DNA of 17,514 nucleotides, from the NCBI GenBank assembly GCA_023416895.1, contig JAEZGQ010000246.1, forward strand, positions 1 through 17,514. The letters are read 5' to 3'. The notes under the pieces are model-generated. The model was not told the origin of the DNA. It searched no databases and was given only the letters and a program-made list of their open reading frames with translations. Position numbers and translations under genes: made by a program. The DNA comes from Bacillota bacterium (lineage in GTDB: Bacteria > Bacillota > Clostridia > Christensenellales > CAG-138). Of the stretch, positions 6,651-14,029 are shown in pieces (position 1 is the stretch's first letter; each line of letters opens with the position of its first letter).

Positions 6651-7805
6651 ATGAAAAAGTTAGCCGCATTGTTGCTGGCGCTCGTATTTGTGCTGGGTGC
6701 AGCTGCCTGCGCTCCGCAGACGGAAGTGCCCGCAAACACAGAGGCGCCCGTATCGGAAGCCCCTGTCGCTACCGAAGCGCCCGTCGCTACCGATGCCGCC
6801 CCGGCCGACACTTATGAAATCGCGATGATCACCGACATCGGCACCATCGACGACAAATCCTTCAACCAGGGCACCTGGGAAGGCGTTGTTGCCTATGCCG
6901 ATGCCAACGGCATCACCCGCAAGTACTACCAGCCGACCGAGCAGTCCACCGACGCTTACCTTGCGGCCATTCAGCTGGCTGTCGAGGGTGGCGCGAAGGT
7001 CATCGTGACCCCTGGCTACTTGTTCGAAACCCCGATCTTCCTTGCGCAGGATATGTACCCCGATGTAACGTTCATCCTCATCGATGGCAATCCGCATAGC
7101 GAAGACTATTCCGAGTACAGGACCAACGCCAATGCCGTCGGCATCGTGTATGCCGAAGAGCAGGCTGGTTATCTGGCCGGTTATGCCGCTGTAAAAGACG
7201 GTTACACCAGCCTCGGCTTCATGGGCGGCATGGCGGTTCCCGCTGTTGTCCGTTACGGCTACGGCTTCGTTCAGGGCGCTGACGCCGCTGCGAAGGAACT
7301 CAATATAACCGTTGACATGAAGTACCACTACACCGGCGGCTTCGATGCTACCCCGGAAGTGCAGGCGCTTGCCTCCTCCTGGTACACCAGCGGCACGCAG
7401 GTCATCTTTGGTTGCGGCGGCGCGGTAGGCTTCTCCGTGTTTGCGGCTGCTGAGGAAAACAATGCGAAGGCGATCGGCGTTGACGTAGACCAGAGCGCCG
7501 AATCCGAAACCATCATTACCTCCGCTATGAAGGGCCTCGGCGCTTCCGTAGAGGATGTTCTCACCCAGTATTATGCTGGCTCGTTCCCCGGCGGCACCGG
7601 CATCAACATGGATGCTTCCAAGGCAGGCGTTGCGCTTCCGATGTCTGCTTCCCGCTTCACCACCTTCACTCAGGCGGATTATGACGCGCTGTTTGCAAAG
7701 CTTCAGGCCGGCGAAATCACCATTGTGAAGGATGACGTTGGCACCGAGTTGGCAAACGTTCTTGACCTTGGCACCACCAACGTGACCATCACCCCCGTTG
7801 AATAA
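6651..7805 (+). CDS. BMP-family substrate-binding lipoprotein, nucleoside ABC importer
   Basis: Product of 384 residues. A lipoprotein signal peptide ends at C20 (VLGAAAC), so the mature protein is anchored on the outer face of the membrane. A flexible Ala/Pro/Val/Thr/Glu linker (about 28-53) with a 6-residue repeat follows. The binding domain starts with the BMP signature EIAMITDIGTIDDKSFNQG (56-74). The family (BmpA, PnrA, Med) binds purine or other nucleosides and hands them to a NupO/P/Q-type ABC transporter, which is what is encoded next. The codon choice (GGC, ACC, AAG, GAC) is more biased than in its neighbours, as expected for an abundant binding protein. Start: ATG after TAGGAGGAATTCCA. 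A terminator follows directly, so the gene is likely made mostly as a single message with some read-through. The exact nucleoside preference cannot be read. Confidence 0.94.
   Translation: MKKLAALLLALVFVLGAAACAPQTEVPANTEAPVSEAPVATEAPVATDAAPADTYEIAMITDIGTIDDKSFNQGTWEGVVAYADANGITRKYYQPTEQSTDAYLAAIQLAVEGGAKVIVTPGYLFETPIFLAQDMYPDVTFILIDGNPHSEDYSEYRTNANAVGIVYAEEQAGYLAGYAAVKDGYTSLGFMGGMAVPAVVRYGYGFVQGADAAAKELNITVDMKYHYTGGFDATPEVQALASSWYTSGTQVIFGCGGAVGFSVFAAAEENNAKAIGVDVDQSAESETIITSAMKGLGASVEDVLTQYYAGSFPGGTGINMDASKAGVALPMSASRFTTFTQADYDALFAKLQAGEITIVKDDVGTELANVLDLGTTNVTITPVE
6744..6794 (+). repeat. In-frame tandem repeat in the BMP linker
   Basis: Codons 32-48 encode APVSE, APVATE and APVATD in succession. 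The last two units are 18-bp near-identical copies (6759-6776 and 6777-6794). It encodes the flexible tether between the lipidated Cys and the binding domain, and may vary in copy number between strains. Confidence 0.6.
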
Positions 7806-7821
7806 TTCAAGGTTAAAAAAC

Positions 7822-7853
7822 ATGGGGCGGACATTCGTCCGCCCCATTCTTTT
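7822..7853 (+). terminator. Strong hairpin terminator between the BMP gene and the transporter genes
   Basis: ATGGGGCGGAC-ATTC-GTCCGCCCCAT is a perfect 11-bp stem (7822-7847), followed by TCTTTTCTTT. An A-run (7815-7820) on the other side makes it able to work in both directions. Its position inside a nucleoside-transport locus suggests partial read-through, so that binding protein exceeds permease. Confidence 0.9.
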
Positions 7854-7938
7854 CTTTGCATGCCATTTCCGTTGTTTTTAGATGCGATTCACAGCAAGAG
7901 GCTAATTTTACTGCTTTTCTTTATGGTTTCATGTGATA

Positions 7939-7944
7939 TATAAT
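7939..7944 (+). promoter_or_regulatory. Candidate -10 element ahead of the ABC ATPase gene
   Basis: A perfect TATAAT lies 24 bp before the TTG start codon of the ATPase gene, downstream of the terminator. The corresponding -35 region (TTTCTT, 7916-7921) is weak. If active, it would give the transporter/kinase genes their own basal transcription. Confidence 0.4.
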
Positions 7945-7967
7945 GTATATTCAAGGAGTGATGCAAA

Positions 7968-9494
7968 TTGGATTATGCGATTGAGATGCTCAACATTACC
8001 AAAAAATTTCCGGGCATCATTGCAAACGACAACATAACCTTGCAGTTGAAAAAAGGCGAAATTCACGCCCTGCTTGGTGAAAACGGTGCCGGAAAATCCA
8101 CGTTGATGAGCGTGCTGTTCGGCCTTTACCATCCCGAAAGCGGTACGATCAAAAAAGATGGAAAGATCGTAAACATTCATAATCCAAACGATGCAAATGC
8201 CTTGGGCATCGGCATGGTTCATCAGCATTTCAAATTGGTTCATAATTTCACGGTTCTGCAAAACATCATACTCGGCGTAGAAACCACCAAAAATGGCTTT
8301 TTGAAGATGGATGAAGCGCGCAAAAAGGTTGTAAGCCTTTCCGAGCTATACGGCCTTAAAGTTGACCCGGATGCGCTCATCAGTGACATTACCGTCGGTA
8401 TGCAGCAGCGCGTTGAAATTCTTAAAATGCTATATCGTGAAAATGAAATTCTTATTTTCGACGAGCCGACCGCCGTTTTAACGCCGCAAGAAATTGAAGA
8501 ACTCATGAAGATCATGAAGAATCTGACAGCCGAAGGCAAGTCGATTTTGTTCATCACGCATAAATTGAATGAAATCAAAGAAGTTGCCGACCGCTGCACA
8601 GTGCTTCGCAAAGGGAAATATGTGGGCACAATCGATGTTGCTCAATCCAGCAAAGAGCAAATGTCCGAGATGATGGTTGGCCGCAAAGTCAGTTTCCAAG
8701 TAGAAAAGGGAGACACACTTCCGGGCGAGCCTGTGCTTGAGGTGAAAAACCTTACCGTCAAGCTTCGCGATCACAGCAAAAACTCCGTAAGCAACGTATC
8801 CTTTACGGTTCGCCGTGGCGAAATCGTCTGCATCGCAGGTATCGATGGAAACGGTCAGTCGCAGCTTGTTTACGCGCTTACGGGGCTTATGCCTTTGCAG
8901 CAAGGTGAAATCAAACTCAACGGCATGGATATCGCGCACAAATCCGTACGCCAACGCAACGTTGCGGGCATCGCACACATCCCTGAAGATAGGCACAAAG
9001 ACGGGCTTGTACTTGATTATCCTTTGGCGGAAAACCTCATTTTGAAGCAGTATTTTAACAAACGTTTTCAAAATGGAGGGTTCCTTCGCTTCAAAGAAAT
9101 GTATCGCTATTCGGATTATCTCATCAAAAAGTATGACATCCGAAGCGGCCAGGGCTCGATTACCATTGCGCGCTCCATGTCGGGGGGCAACCAACAGAAA
9201 GCAATCATTGCGCGTGAAATCGACCTCGATCCCGAACTCTTGGTAGCCGTGCAACCTACGCGCGGTTTGGACGTAGGCGCAATCGAATACATTCATAAGC
9301 AGCTTGTTGCGCAGCGCGATGAAGGAAAAGCCGTTCTTTTGGTTTCGCTTGAGCTTGACGAGGTGATGGAAGTAAGCGACCGCATCCTTGTTATTTACGA
9401 AGGCGAGATCGTGGCCGACCTAAACCCGAAGGAAATCACTGTACAGGAGCTCGGACTTTACATGGCCGGTTCCAAAAGGAGCAGCGCTGTATGA
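7968..9494 (+). CDS. Nucleoside ABC transporter ATP-binding protein with two ABC domains (NupO/RbsA-like)
   Basis: Product of 508 residues that energises nucleoside import at the inner membrane face. The first ABC domain is intact: Walker A GENGAGKST (37-45), Q-loop Q86, signature region VGMQQR, Walker B ILIFDEP (161-167) and switch H198. The second is degenerate, as is usual for this family: GIDGNGQSQ (291-299) lacks the Walker A lysine, Walker B reads LLVAVQP (424-430) with Gln for the catalytic Glu, and the switch His is replaced by Ser. Its signature SGGNQQ (405-410) is complete. So one composite site likely hydrolyses ATP. The start is TTG at 7968, with AAGGAGTG 7 nt upstream; the nearby ATG at 7961 reads into a stop. 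It overlaps the next gene by 4 nt (ATGA). Confidence 0.95.
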   Translation: MDYAIEMLNITKKFPGIIANDNITLQLKKGEIHALLGENGAGKSTLMSVLFGLYHPESGTIKKDGKIVNIHNPNDANALGIGMVHQHFKLVHNFTVLQNIILGVETTKNGFLKMDEARKKVVSLSELYGLKVDPDALISDITVGMQQRVEILKMLYRENEILIFDEPTAVLTPQEIEELMKIMKNLTAEGKSILFITHKLNEIKEVADRCTVLRKGKYVGTIDVAQSSKEQMSEMMVGRKVSFQVEKGDTLPGEPVLEVKNLTVKLRDHSKNSVSNVSFTVRRGEIVCIAGIDGNGQSQLVYALTGLMPLQQGEIKLNGMDIAHKSVRQRNVAGIAHIPEDRHKDGLVLDYPLAENLILKQYFNKRFQNGGFLRFKEMYRYSDYLIKKYDIRSGQGSITIARSMSGGNQQKAIIAREIDLDPELLVAVQPTRGLDVGAIEYIHKQLVAQRDEGKAVLLVSLELDEVMEVSDRILVIYEGEIVADLNPKEITVQELGLYMAGSKRSSAV

Positions 9495-10654
9495 AAAAAG
9501 AAAGCATTTTTCTCAGTAAGGGCTTTGTAAACGCCACGGCTTCCGTCATTGCGATTTTGGTGGGCATCCTATTCGGCTTCATCATCCTTTTGATCAGCAA
9601 TCCCTCTCAAGCTATCGCAGGGCTTGGCTACATTTTCCGAGGCGGTTTTTCCGGCGGTGCGAAAGGCATGGGCCAGGTGCTCTATTTTTCAACGCCTATC
9701 ATCTTAACCGGTCTGTCGGTTGGCTTTGCCTTTAAAACAGGCCTATTTAACATAGGTGCGCCGGGCCAGTTTTTAACGGGTGCATTTGTCGCCATTTTCA
9801 TTGGCGTTAAATGGACATTCCTCCCCGCCCCTTTCCACTGGATCGTAGCCGTTATTTGCGGTACGCTTGCCGGCGGCGTTTGGGCTCTTGTTCCTGGCTT
9901 TTTTAAAGCGTACTTGAACGTGAACGAGGTTATTTCGTGCATCATGTTCAACTACATCGGCTTGTATGGTGTGAACTTCCTCGTAAAAAAGAACATTTAC
10001 GATTCGCTTAAGGCACTTTCGCAAAACGTTGCCACAACGGCCGTTCTTCCCAAAGCGGGCCTTGACAATATCTTCTTCAACACCGTAGGGAACACAAAGG
10101 ATATTTCCACCTTGAACGGCGGCTTTTATATTGCGATTGCCGCAGCGATTGTTATCTACATCGTTTTGAACAAAACGACCTTCGGCTACGAGCTGAAAGC
10201 CTGCGGCTACAACCGTTTTGCAAGCCGTTATGCGGGTATCAACGAAAAGCGCAGCATCGTGCTTTCCATGTTCATTTCCGGCATGCTTTCGGGCATGGGC
10301 GGCGCACTTTTATACCTGAGCGGCGCGAGCGGAAGGCGCATTAAGGTAGTCGACGTACTTGCGGCTGAGGGCTTTTCGGGAATCCCCGTAGCACTTTTGG
10401 GCTTGTCGAACCCCCTCGGCATCGTGTTTGCGGGACTATTCATTTCTTACATCACCATAGGCGGCGACTATATGCAGCGGCTTGATTTTGTGCCTGAAAT
10501 TATCGATATCATCATTGCGGTGATCATCTACTTCAGCGCATTCAGTCTGCTTTTCCGCAATGTTATCATTAAAATCCTAACGGGAAAAAGCGACAAGGAG
10601 CTTGCGGCGCCTGTTGCTGACGTTGAAGACTCCGCCGCATCGGAGGAAAAATAA
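9491..10654 (+). CDS. Nucleoside ABC transporter permease 1 (NupP-like)
   Basis: Product of 387 residues, strongly hydrophobic with about eight to ten membrane segments, of the BPD_transp_2 family. Visible family features are GLFNIGAPGQFLTGAFVAIF near 84-103 and the cytoplasmic coupling segment ACGYNRFASRYAGINEKRS near 237-255, which contacts the ATPase. The acidic Ala/Glu-rich C-terminus is probably disordered. It forms the membrane channel together with the next gene's product. The start ATG overlaps the ATPase stop and has AAAAGGAG 9 nt upstream; its own stop overlaps the next start by one base. This tight packing argues for coupled production of the two permease halves. Confidence 0.93.
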   Translation: MKKESIFLSKGFVNATASVIAILVGILFGFIILLISNPSQAIAGLGYIFRGGFSGGAKGMGQVLYFSTPIILTGLSVGFAFKTGLFNIGAPGQFLTGAFVAIFIGVKWTFLPAPFHWIVAVICGTLAGGVWALVPGFFKAYLNVNEVISCIMFNYIGLYGVNFLVKKNIYDSLKALSQNVATTAVLPKAGLDNIFFNTVGNTKDISTLNGGFYIAIAAAIVIYIVLNKTTFGYELKACGYNRFASRYAGINEKRSIVLSMFISGMLSGMGGALLYLSGASGRRIKVVDVLAAEGFSGIPVALLGLSNPLGIVFAGLFISYITIGGDYMQRLDFVPEIIDIIIAVIIYFSAFSLLFRNVIIKILTGKSDKELAAPVADVEDSAASEEK

Positions 10655-11613
10655 TGGACGCTTTGTATTTCCTTCTCAACAAGACCTTAATCTTCTCGGT
10701 TCCTCTGCTGATCGTGGCGCTTGGCGGCATGTTCTCGGAGCGCAGCGGCGTTATTAACATTGCGCTCGACGGCATTATGATCATGGGAGCTTTTACGAGC
10801 ATTTTCTTCATCAATCAGATGCAGAACGTTATGAGCGGGCAGCTGCTTCTGCTGCTTGCCGTACTGATCGCCATGGTCACTGGCGCGGTGTTTTCCCTTC
10901 TCCACGCCTATGCTTCTATCAATATGAAAGCGGATCAAACCATAAGCGGTACCGCGCTCAATATGTTTGCACCTGCGTTTGCCATTTATGTTGCGCGCAT
11001 GATTCAAGAAAACGGCGTACAGCAGATTCAGTTCAAAAACACGTTTTTAATTTCGGCCGTTCCGGTGTTGAGCAAAATCCCGCTGATTGGCGATGTGCTG
11101 TTTGAAAACACCTACATTACAACGTACATCGGAGTTTTGGTACTAGTTGTGTCGTGGCTGGTACTCTACAAAACGAGGTTCGGGCTTCGGCTCCGTGCCT
11201 GCGGCGAACATCCGCATGCGGCGGATTCGGTAGGCATCAATGTTTACAAAATGCGTTATTCGGGCGTTATTATTTCCGGTGCACTCGCCGGCCTTGGCGG
11301 GTTGGTGTTTGTGGTGCCGACTTCCACGAATTTCAATGAAACCGTTGCGGGCTACGGCTTTCTTGCGCTTGCGGTGTTGATTTTCGGTCAATGGAAGCCC
11401 ATGCGCATCCTCTACGCTTCCCTCTTCTTCGGCCTGATGAAGACCATTGCGGCAGCGTACTCAGGCATTGAGGTGCTTGCGGCGTTAAAAATCCCCAGTG
11501 ACATCTACAAAATGATCCCCTACTTTGCAACGCTGATCGTGCTTGCGTTTACCTCCAAAAACTCGCAAGCGCCAAAGGCAAGCGGGATTCCCTACGACCA
11601 GGGTGGTCGATAA
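10654..11613 (+). CDS. Nucleoside ABC transporter permease 2 (NupQ-like)
   Basis: Product of 319 residues, multi-span membrane protein of the same family as the preceding permease but shorter. Typical features are the early SERSGVINIALDGIMIMGAF (28-47) and the coupling segment RACGEHPHAADSVGINVYKM. It should pair with the preceding permease as a heterodimeric channel. The ATG overlaps the upstream stop codon by one base and has GGAGG 7 nt before it. Thymidine kinase follows after only 24 bp with no terminator, which links uptake to phosphorylation in one transcript. Confidence 0.93.
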   Translation: MDALYFLLNKTLIFSVPLLIVALGGMFSERSGVINIALDGIMIMGAFTSIFFINQMQNVMSGQLLLLLAVLIAMVTGAVFSLLHAYASINMKADQTISGTALNMFAPAFAIYVARMIQENGVQQIQFKNTFLISAVPVLSKIPLIGDVLFENTYITTYIGVLVLVVSWLVLYKTRFGLRLRACGEHPHAADSVGINVYKMRYSGVIISGALAGLGGLVFVVPTSTNFNETVAGYGFLALAVLIFGQWKPMRILYASLFFGLMKTIAAAYSGIEVLAALKIPSDIYKMIPYFATLIVLAFTSKNSQAPKASGIPYDQGGR

Positions 11614-11637
11614 ATTTAAACCTGATACGGAGTACAC

Positions 11638-12222
11638 ATGGCAAAGCTATACTATCGTTATGGGGCGATGAGCTCCAGCAAAACCGCAAATGCCATTATG
11701 GTGAAGTACAACTACGGTGAGCAGGGGCAAAAAGCGCTTCTTGTAAAGCCCGAAATCGACACGCGTGACGGCTTGCACACCATTCGATCAAGAAGCGGGC
11801 TTACCGATGATTGCGTGCTGTTTCATGAAATGGACATCGAAGCGGTCAAGCGCAAAGAATACGACTGCATCATCGTGGACGAGGCGCAGTTTCTTTCAAA
11901 AGAAGATGTCGAGCTCATTGTTAAAATTGTGGACGACTATAACGTACCCGTAATTTGTTATGGGCTAAGGGCAGACTTTCAAGGCAATTTCTTTACGGGA
12001 AGCCACTGGCTTATGGCCTGGGCAGATACCATTGAGGAAGTAAAAACCATTTGCTGGTGCGGCAAAAAAGCTACCTGCAATGCACGCCTCGACGGCAGAG
12101 GCGGCATTACCAAAGTTGGCGAGCAGGTGGTTTTAGGCGCGGGCGACAAGTATGTGGGGCTTTGCAGAAGACATTGGCGGGAAGGTGACCCTGGCCCCGG
12201 GTTCAGAGACAAAAGCAAATGA
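11638..12222 (+). CDS. tdk: Thymidine kinase, type II (TK1-like)
   Basis: Product of 194 residues, the usual size. It phosphorylates thymidine and deoxyuridine with ATP in the cytoplasm to trap the imported nucleoside. Features: P-loop variant GAMSSSKT (9-16), DEAQF (81-85) with the likely catalytic base E82, and the substrate lasso YGLRADFQGNFFTGS. A structural zinc site is formed by Cys residues near 139-147 and C176/H179 (CWCGKKATC and CRRHW). The start ATG has GGAG about 7 nt upstream. It lies downstream of the nucleoside permeases and overlaps the next gene by 4 nt (ATGA), so it belongs to the same operon. Functional residues look intact. Confidence 0.95.
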   Translation: MAKLYYRYGAMSSSKTANAIMVKYNYGEQGQKALLVKPEIDTRDGLHTIRSRSGLTDDCVLFHEMDIEAVKRKEYDCIIVDEAQFLSKEDVELIVKIVDDYNVPVICYGLRADFQGNFFTGSHWLMAWADTIEEVKTICWCGKKATCNARLDGRGGITKVGEQVVLGAGDKYVGLCRRHWREGDPGPGFRDKSK

Positions 12223-12635
12223 GATTTTATGTGGCAAGCGGCCTACAAAATCGGGCACTCGCAAAAAATGTAATTGATTACCTTTTAGGACTTGGCCATT
12301 TGGTTACTTACGACTGGACGGTACATGGCGATGTACGCGAAAGCGGCGAAGATGTGCTTACCGCCGTTTCTCTCAGCGAAACGCGCGCGGTGTGCGACGC
12401 AGAGCTTGTAATCGTTCTTCTCCCGGGCGGTTGCGGCACGCATACTGAGCTTGGGCTTGCCATTGCTTCGCGTACCAACAAGCGAATCATCGTATGGTCG
12501 GAAACGGGAAAGGAATACCTTGGCGGTCCGGACACTTGCGTTTTTTACCATCACCCTGTGCTTGAGCGTATCTCCTGCCCCGCTTCGCAGATCGGTGAAC
12601 GCATCAAACTTCTTCTGATGGGAAAATTCGAATAA
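12219..12635 (+). CDS. Nucleoside 2-deoxyribosyltransferase-like protein
   Basis: Product of 138 residues. The fold signature of the NDT/Rcl superfamily is visible: MRFYVASGLQNR at the start, YDWT (31-34), AELVIVLLPGGCGTHTELGLA with the likely catalytic Glu at 77, and a buried beta strand KRIIVWSE. Members either transfer deoxyribose between bases (NDT) or hydrolyse deoxynucleoside 5'-phosphates (DNPH1/Rcl). The sequence alone does not decide which. Coupling by ATGA overlap to thymidine kinase and to a nucleoside importer favours a role in remodelling imported deoxynucleosides or their monophosphates. There is no strong ribosome site of its own, consistent with coupled translation. It is the last gene of the operon. 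Confidence 0.82.
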   Translation: MRFYVASGLQNRALAKNVIDYLLGLGHLVTYDWTVHGDVRESGEDVLTAVSLSETRAVCDAELVIVLLPGGCGTHTELGLAIASRTNKRIIVWSETGKEYLGGPDTCVFYHHPVLERISCPASQIGERIKLLLMGKFE

Positions 12636-12668
12636 ACCGCTCACATACAGCAACCAAATAAACAAACG

Positions 12669-12705
12669 GACGGCTCCCAATCAACAAAGGGAGCCGTCTG
12701 TTTTT
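12669..12705 (+). terminator. Bidirectional terminator between convergent genes
   Basis: GACGGCTCCC-AATCAACAAA-GGGAGCCGTC is a perfect 10-bp stem (12669-12698), followed by TGTTTTT on the plus strand. On the minus strand the same stem is followed by CGTTTGTTTATTT. It can therefore end both the nucleoside operon and the convergent DNA glycosylase gene. Confidence 0.9.
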
Positions 12706-12718
12706 GGTGTATGAGCTT

Positions 12719-13876
12719 TTAACCCATTATAATTTCCTTACAGCCGTTCCAAGATGCAAACTTCGTAATGTATGTACGAAACGCGCGTTTTGGTAGCTTT
12801 TTGCCGGGTTCCATCCATATGTTTTTTACGAGCAGGCGTTTGCCTTTTCGGTCGTTTACAGCCTCTACCCTACCGATGAACGCATCGCCATAGAGAATCG
12901 GCAGTACATAGTAACCGTACTTTCGTTTTGCCTCCGGCGTGTAAATTTCCCAGCGATAATCAAACCCAAAAATCGCTTCAATCAGCCTCCTATCCCAAAG
13001 CAGGCTATCAAGCGGCGCAATCAATTCCAACCGATCTTCAAATTGCGTTTCGCCACATGCGAATTCAAGCGCTTGCTTATCCTCGTTTCTTACATACAAT
13101 GTTCCGGAAATCCCTTCAACTTCGACGGGGAAAACCTGCCCCGCTTTTTCAAGTGATGCAAACGCCTCATTTCTAAATGCGCCGTTGAAGTCATGAATGC
13201 CTAAAAAAGCGTCGGACGGCTTGTTCCACAAAAGGCCCACCGCGCCGATTCGCCTCTTTACCTGCCACATGTGAAACTCCGAAAGTGCTTGATGCGGATC
13301 GGGAGCGCGGAGAAGCGCCGCGTCAAGATGGCGCTCCGGAAGATCATAATATTTGCGTGTACCCTTTTTGTGGTGCACGATCAACTCACCCCGGTAATAC
13401 AGCGATTCCATCGCGGCTCGCGAAAGCGCGGTTTCTCCCCATGGCCAAACGACGCTTTTAGGAATATTAACATCCAGCGAGCAGAGCGGTCCCTTATCCC
13501 GAATGGACGAAAGCACCTCTTCATATCCGGCCATAACTTCAGGCCTTGAATAGTAGCCGCTTGATGCAGAAATCCGGAACCGGCTTAAATACGGCCATAG
13601 TTCCACAGGGACGATACACATGCACTTATCCCAATGGTCAATCAACACCCTGTCTACATAGAGCAATTCGTCAAGATCGCTCTTCTTGAAACCCTTTATG
13701 CGGGAGTGCAATACAAGCTCGGCATTTTTACCGCACGCATCTACAGGGTCATACTGCACAAGGCCGATGTTTTGAAGAAACGCAAGCGCCCCGGCTTTCC
13801 CCTCATAAATGTGTTTTCCCAATAGGCCGTGACGATGCAATAAGAACCGTGCAGCCTGCTTTTTTGTAAGCTTCAT
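12719..13876 (-). CDS. AlkX/YcaQ-like winged-helix DNA glycosylase (HTH_42 family)
   Basis: Product of 385 residues, the usual length of the YcaQ/AlkX (HTH_42, formerly DUF1006) family. These proteins consist of tandem winged helices and excise bulky alkylated bases or unhook interstrand crosslinks. The N-terminal helical part is followed by LVQYDPVD with the family's catalytic-type Gln-x-Asp triplet at Q41-Y42-D43. Further family landmarks are LIDHWDKCMCIVPVELWPYL, LIAPLDSLLWDRRLIEAIFGF and YGYYVLPILYGDAFIGRVEA near the C-terminus. The only nearby GGAG lies about 14 nt before the ATG, longer than normal, and no better start is in frame. It is transcribed alone, with a LexA-like box at its promoter. 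The substrate is inferred from family. Confidence 0.87.
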   Translation of the reverse strand: MKLTKKQAARFLLHRHGLLGKHIYEGKAGALAFLQNIGLVQYDPVDACGKNAELVLHSRIKGFKKSDLDELLYVDRVLIDHWDKCMCIVPVELWPYLSRFRISASSGYYSRPEVMAGYEEVLSSIRDKGPLCSLDVNIPKSVVWPWGETALSRAAMESLYYRGELIVHHKKGTRKYYDLPERHLDAALLRAPDPHQALSEFHMWQVKRRIGAVGLLWNKPSDAFLGIHDFNGAFRNEAFASLEKAGQVFPVEVEGISGTLYVRNEDKQALEFACGETQFEDRLELIAPLDSLLWDRRLIEAIFGFDYRWEIYTPEAKRKYGYYVLPILYGDAFIGRVEAVNDRKGKRLLVKNIWMEPGKKLPKRAFRTYITKFASWNGCKEIIMG

Positions 13877-13919
13877 AGGGATGTGTTCTTCTCCTTTGTG
13901 GTAAAACAGACGATACCTT

Positions 13920-13948
13920 ATTTTACATGTCCTTAATTAAAAACACAA
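13920..13948 (-). promoter_or_regulatory. Candidate promoter of the AlkX-like gene
   Basis: On the minus strand TTGTGT (13943-13948) and TAAAAT (13920-13925) are 17 bp apart. Transcription would start near 13913. The LexA-like sequence at 13946-13959 overlaps the -35. Confidence 0.5.
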
Positions 13949-13959
13949 CCATTTGTTCG
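13946..13959 (-). promoter_or_regulatory. LexA (SOS box)-like sequence
   Basis: The minus strand reads CGAACAAATGGTTG. It matches 12 of 14 positions of the Gram-positive LexA/DinR consensus CGAACRNRYGTTYC, with an intact left half (CGAAC) and a weaker right half. It overlaps the -35 of a putative DNA-repair gene, a place where LexA would repress. Confidence 0.35.
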
Positions 13960-13965
13960 GTTTGT

Positions 13966-14002
13966 AAGCAAAAGCAAAGCACGGCATATTACACCGTGCT
14001 TT
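13966..14002 (-). terminator. Intrinsic terminator of the DUF1002 gene
   Basis: On the minus strand AAAGCACGG-TGTAATATG-CCGTGCTTT is a perfect 9-bp stem (13976-14002), followed by the T-rich GCTTTTGC. It begins about 27 bp after the DUF1002 stop codon. Confidence 0.8.
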
Positions 14003-14029
14003 TACAGTAACCTTTGTTTTCAGGCTATT

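Noticed and set aside
6660..7847. A 395-codon open frame on the minus strand, antisense to the BMP gene
   Set aside because: The plus-strand product is an unmistakable BMP lipoprotein with signal peptide and ribosome site. The antisense frame has no recognisable domain and arises from the strong codon bias (few stop complements) of the BMP gene.
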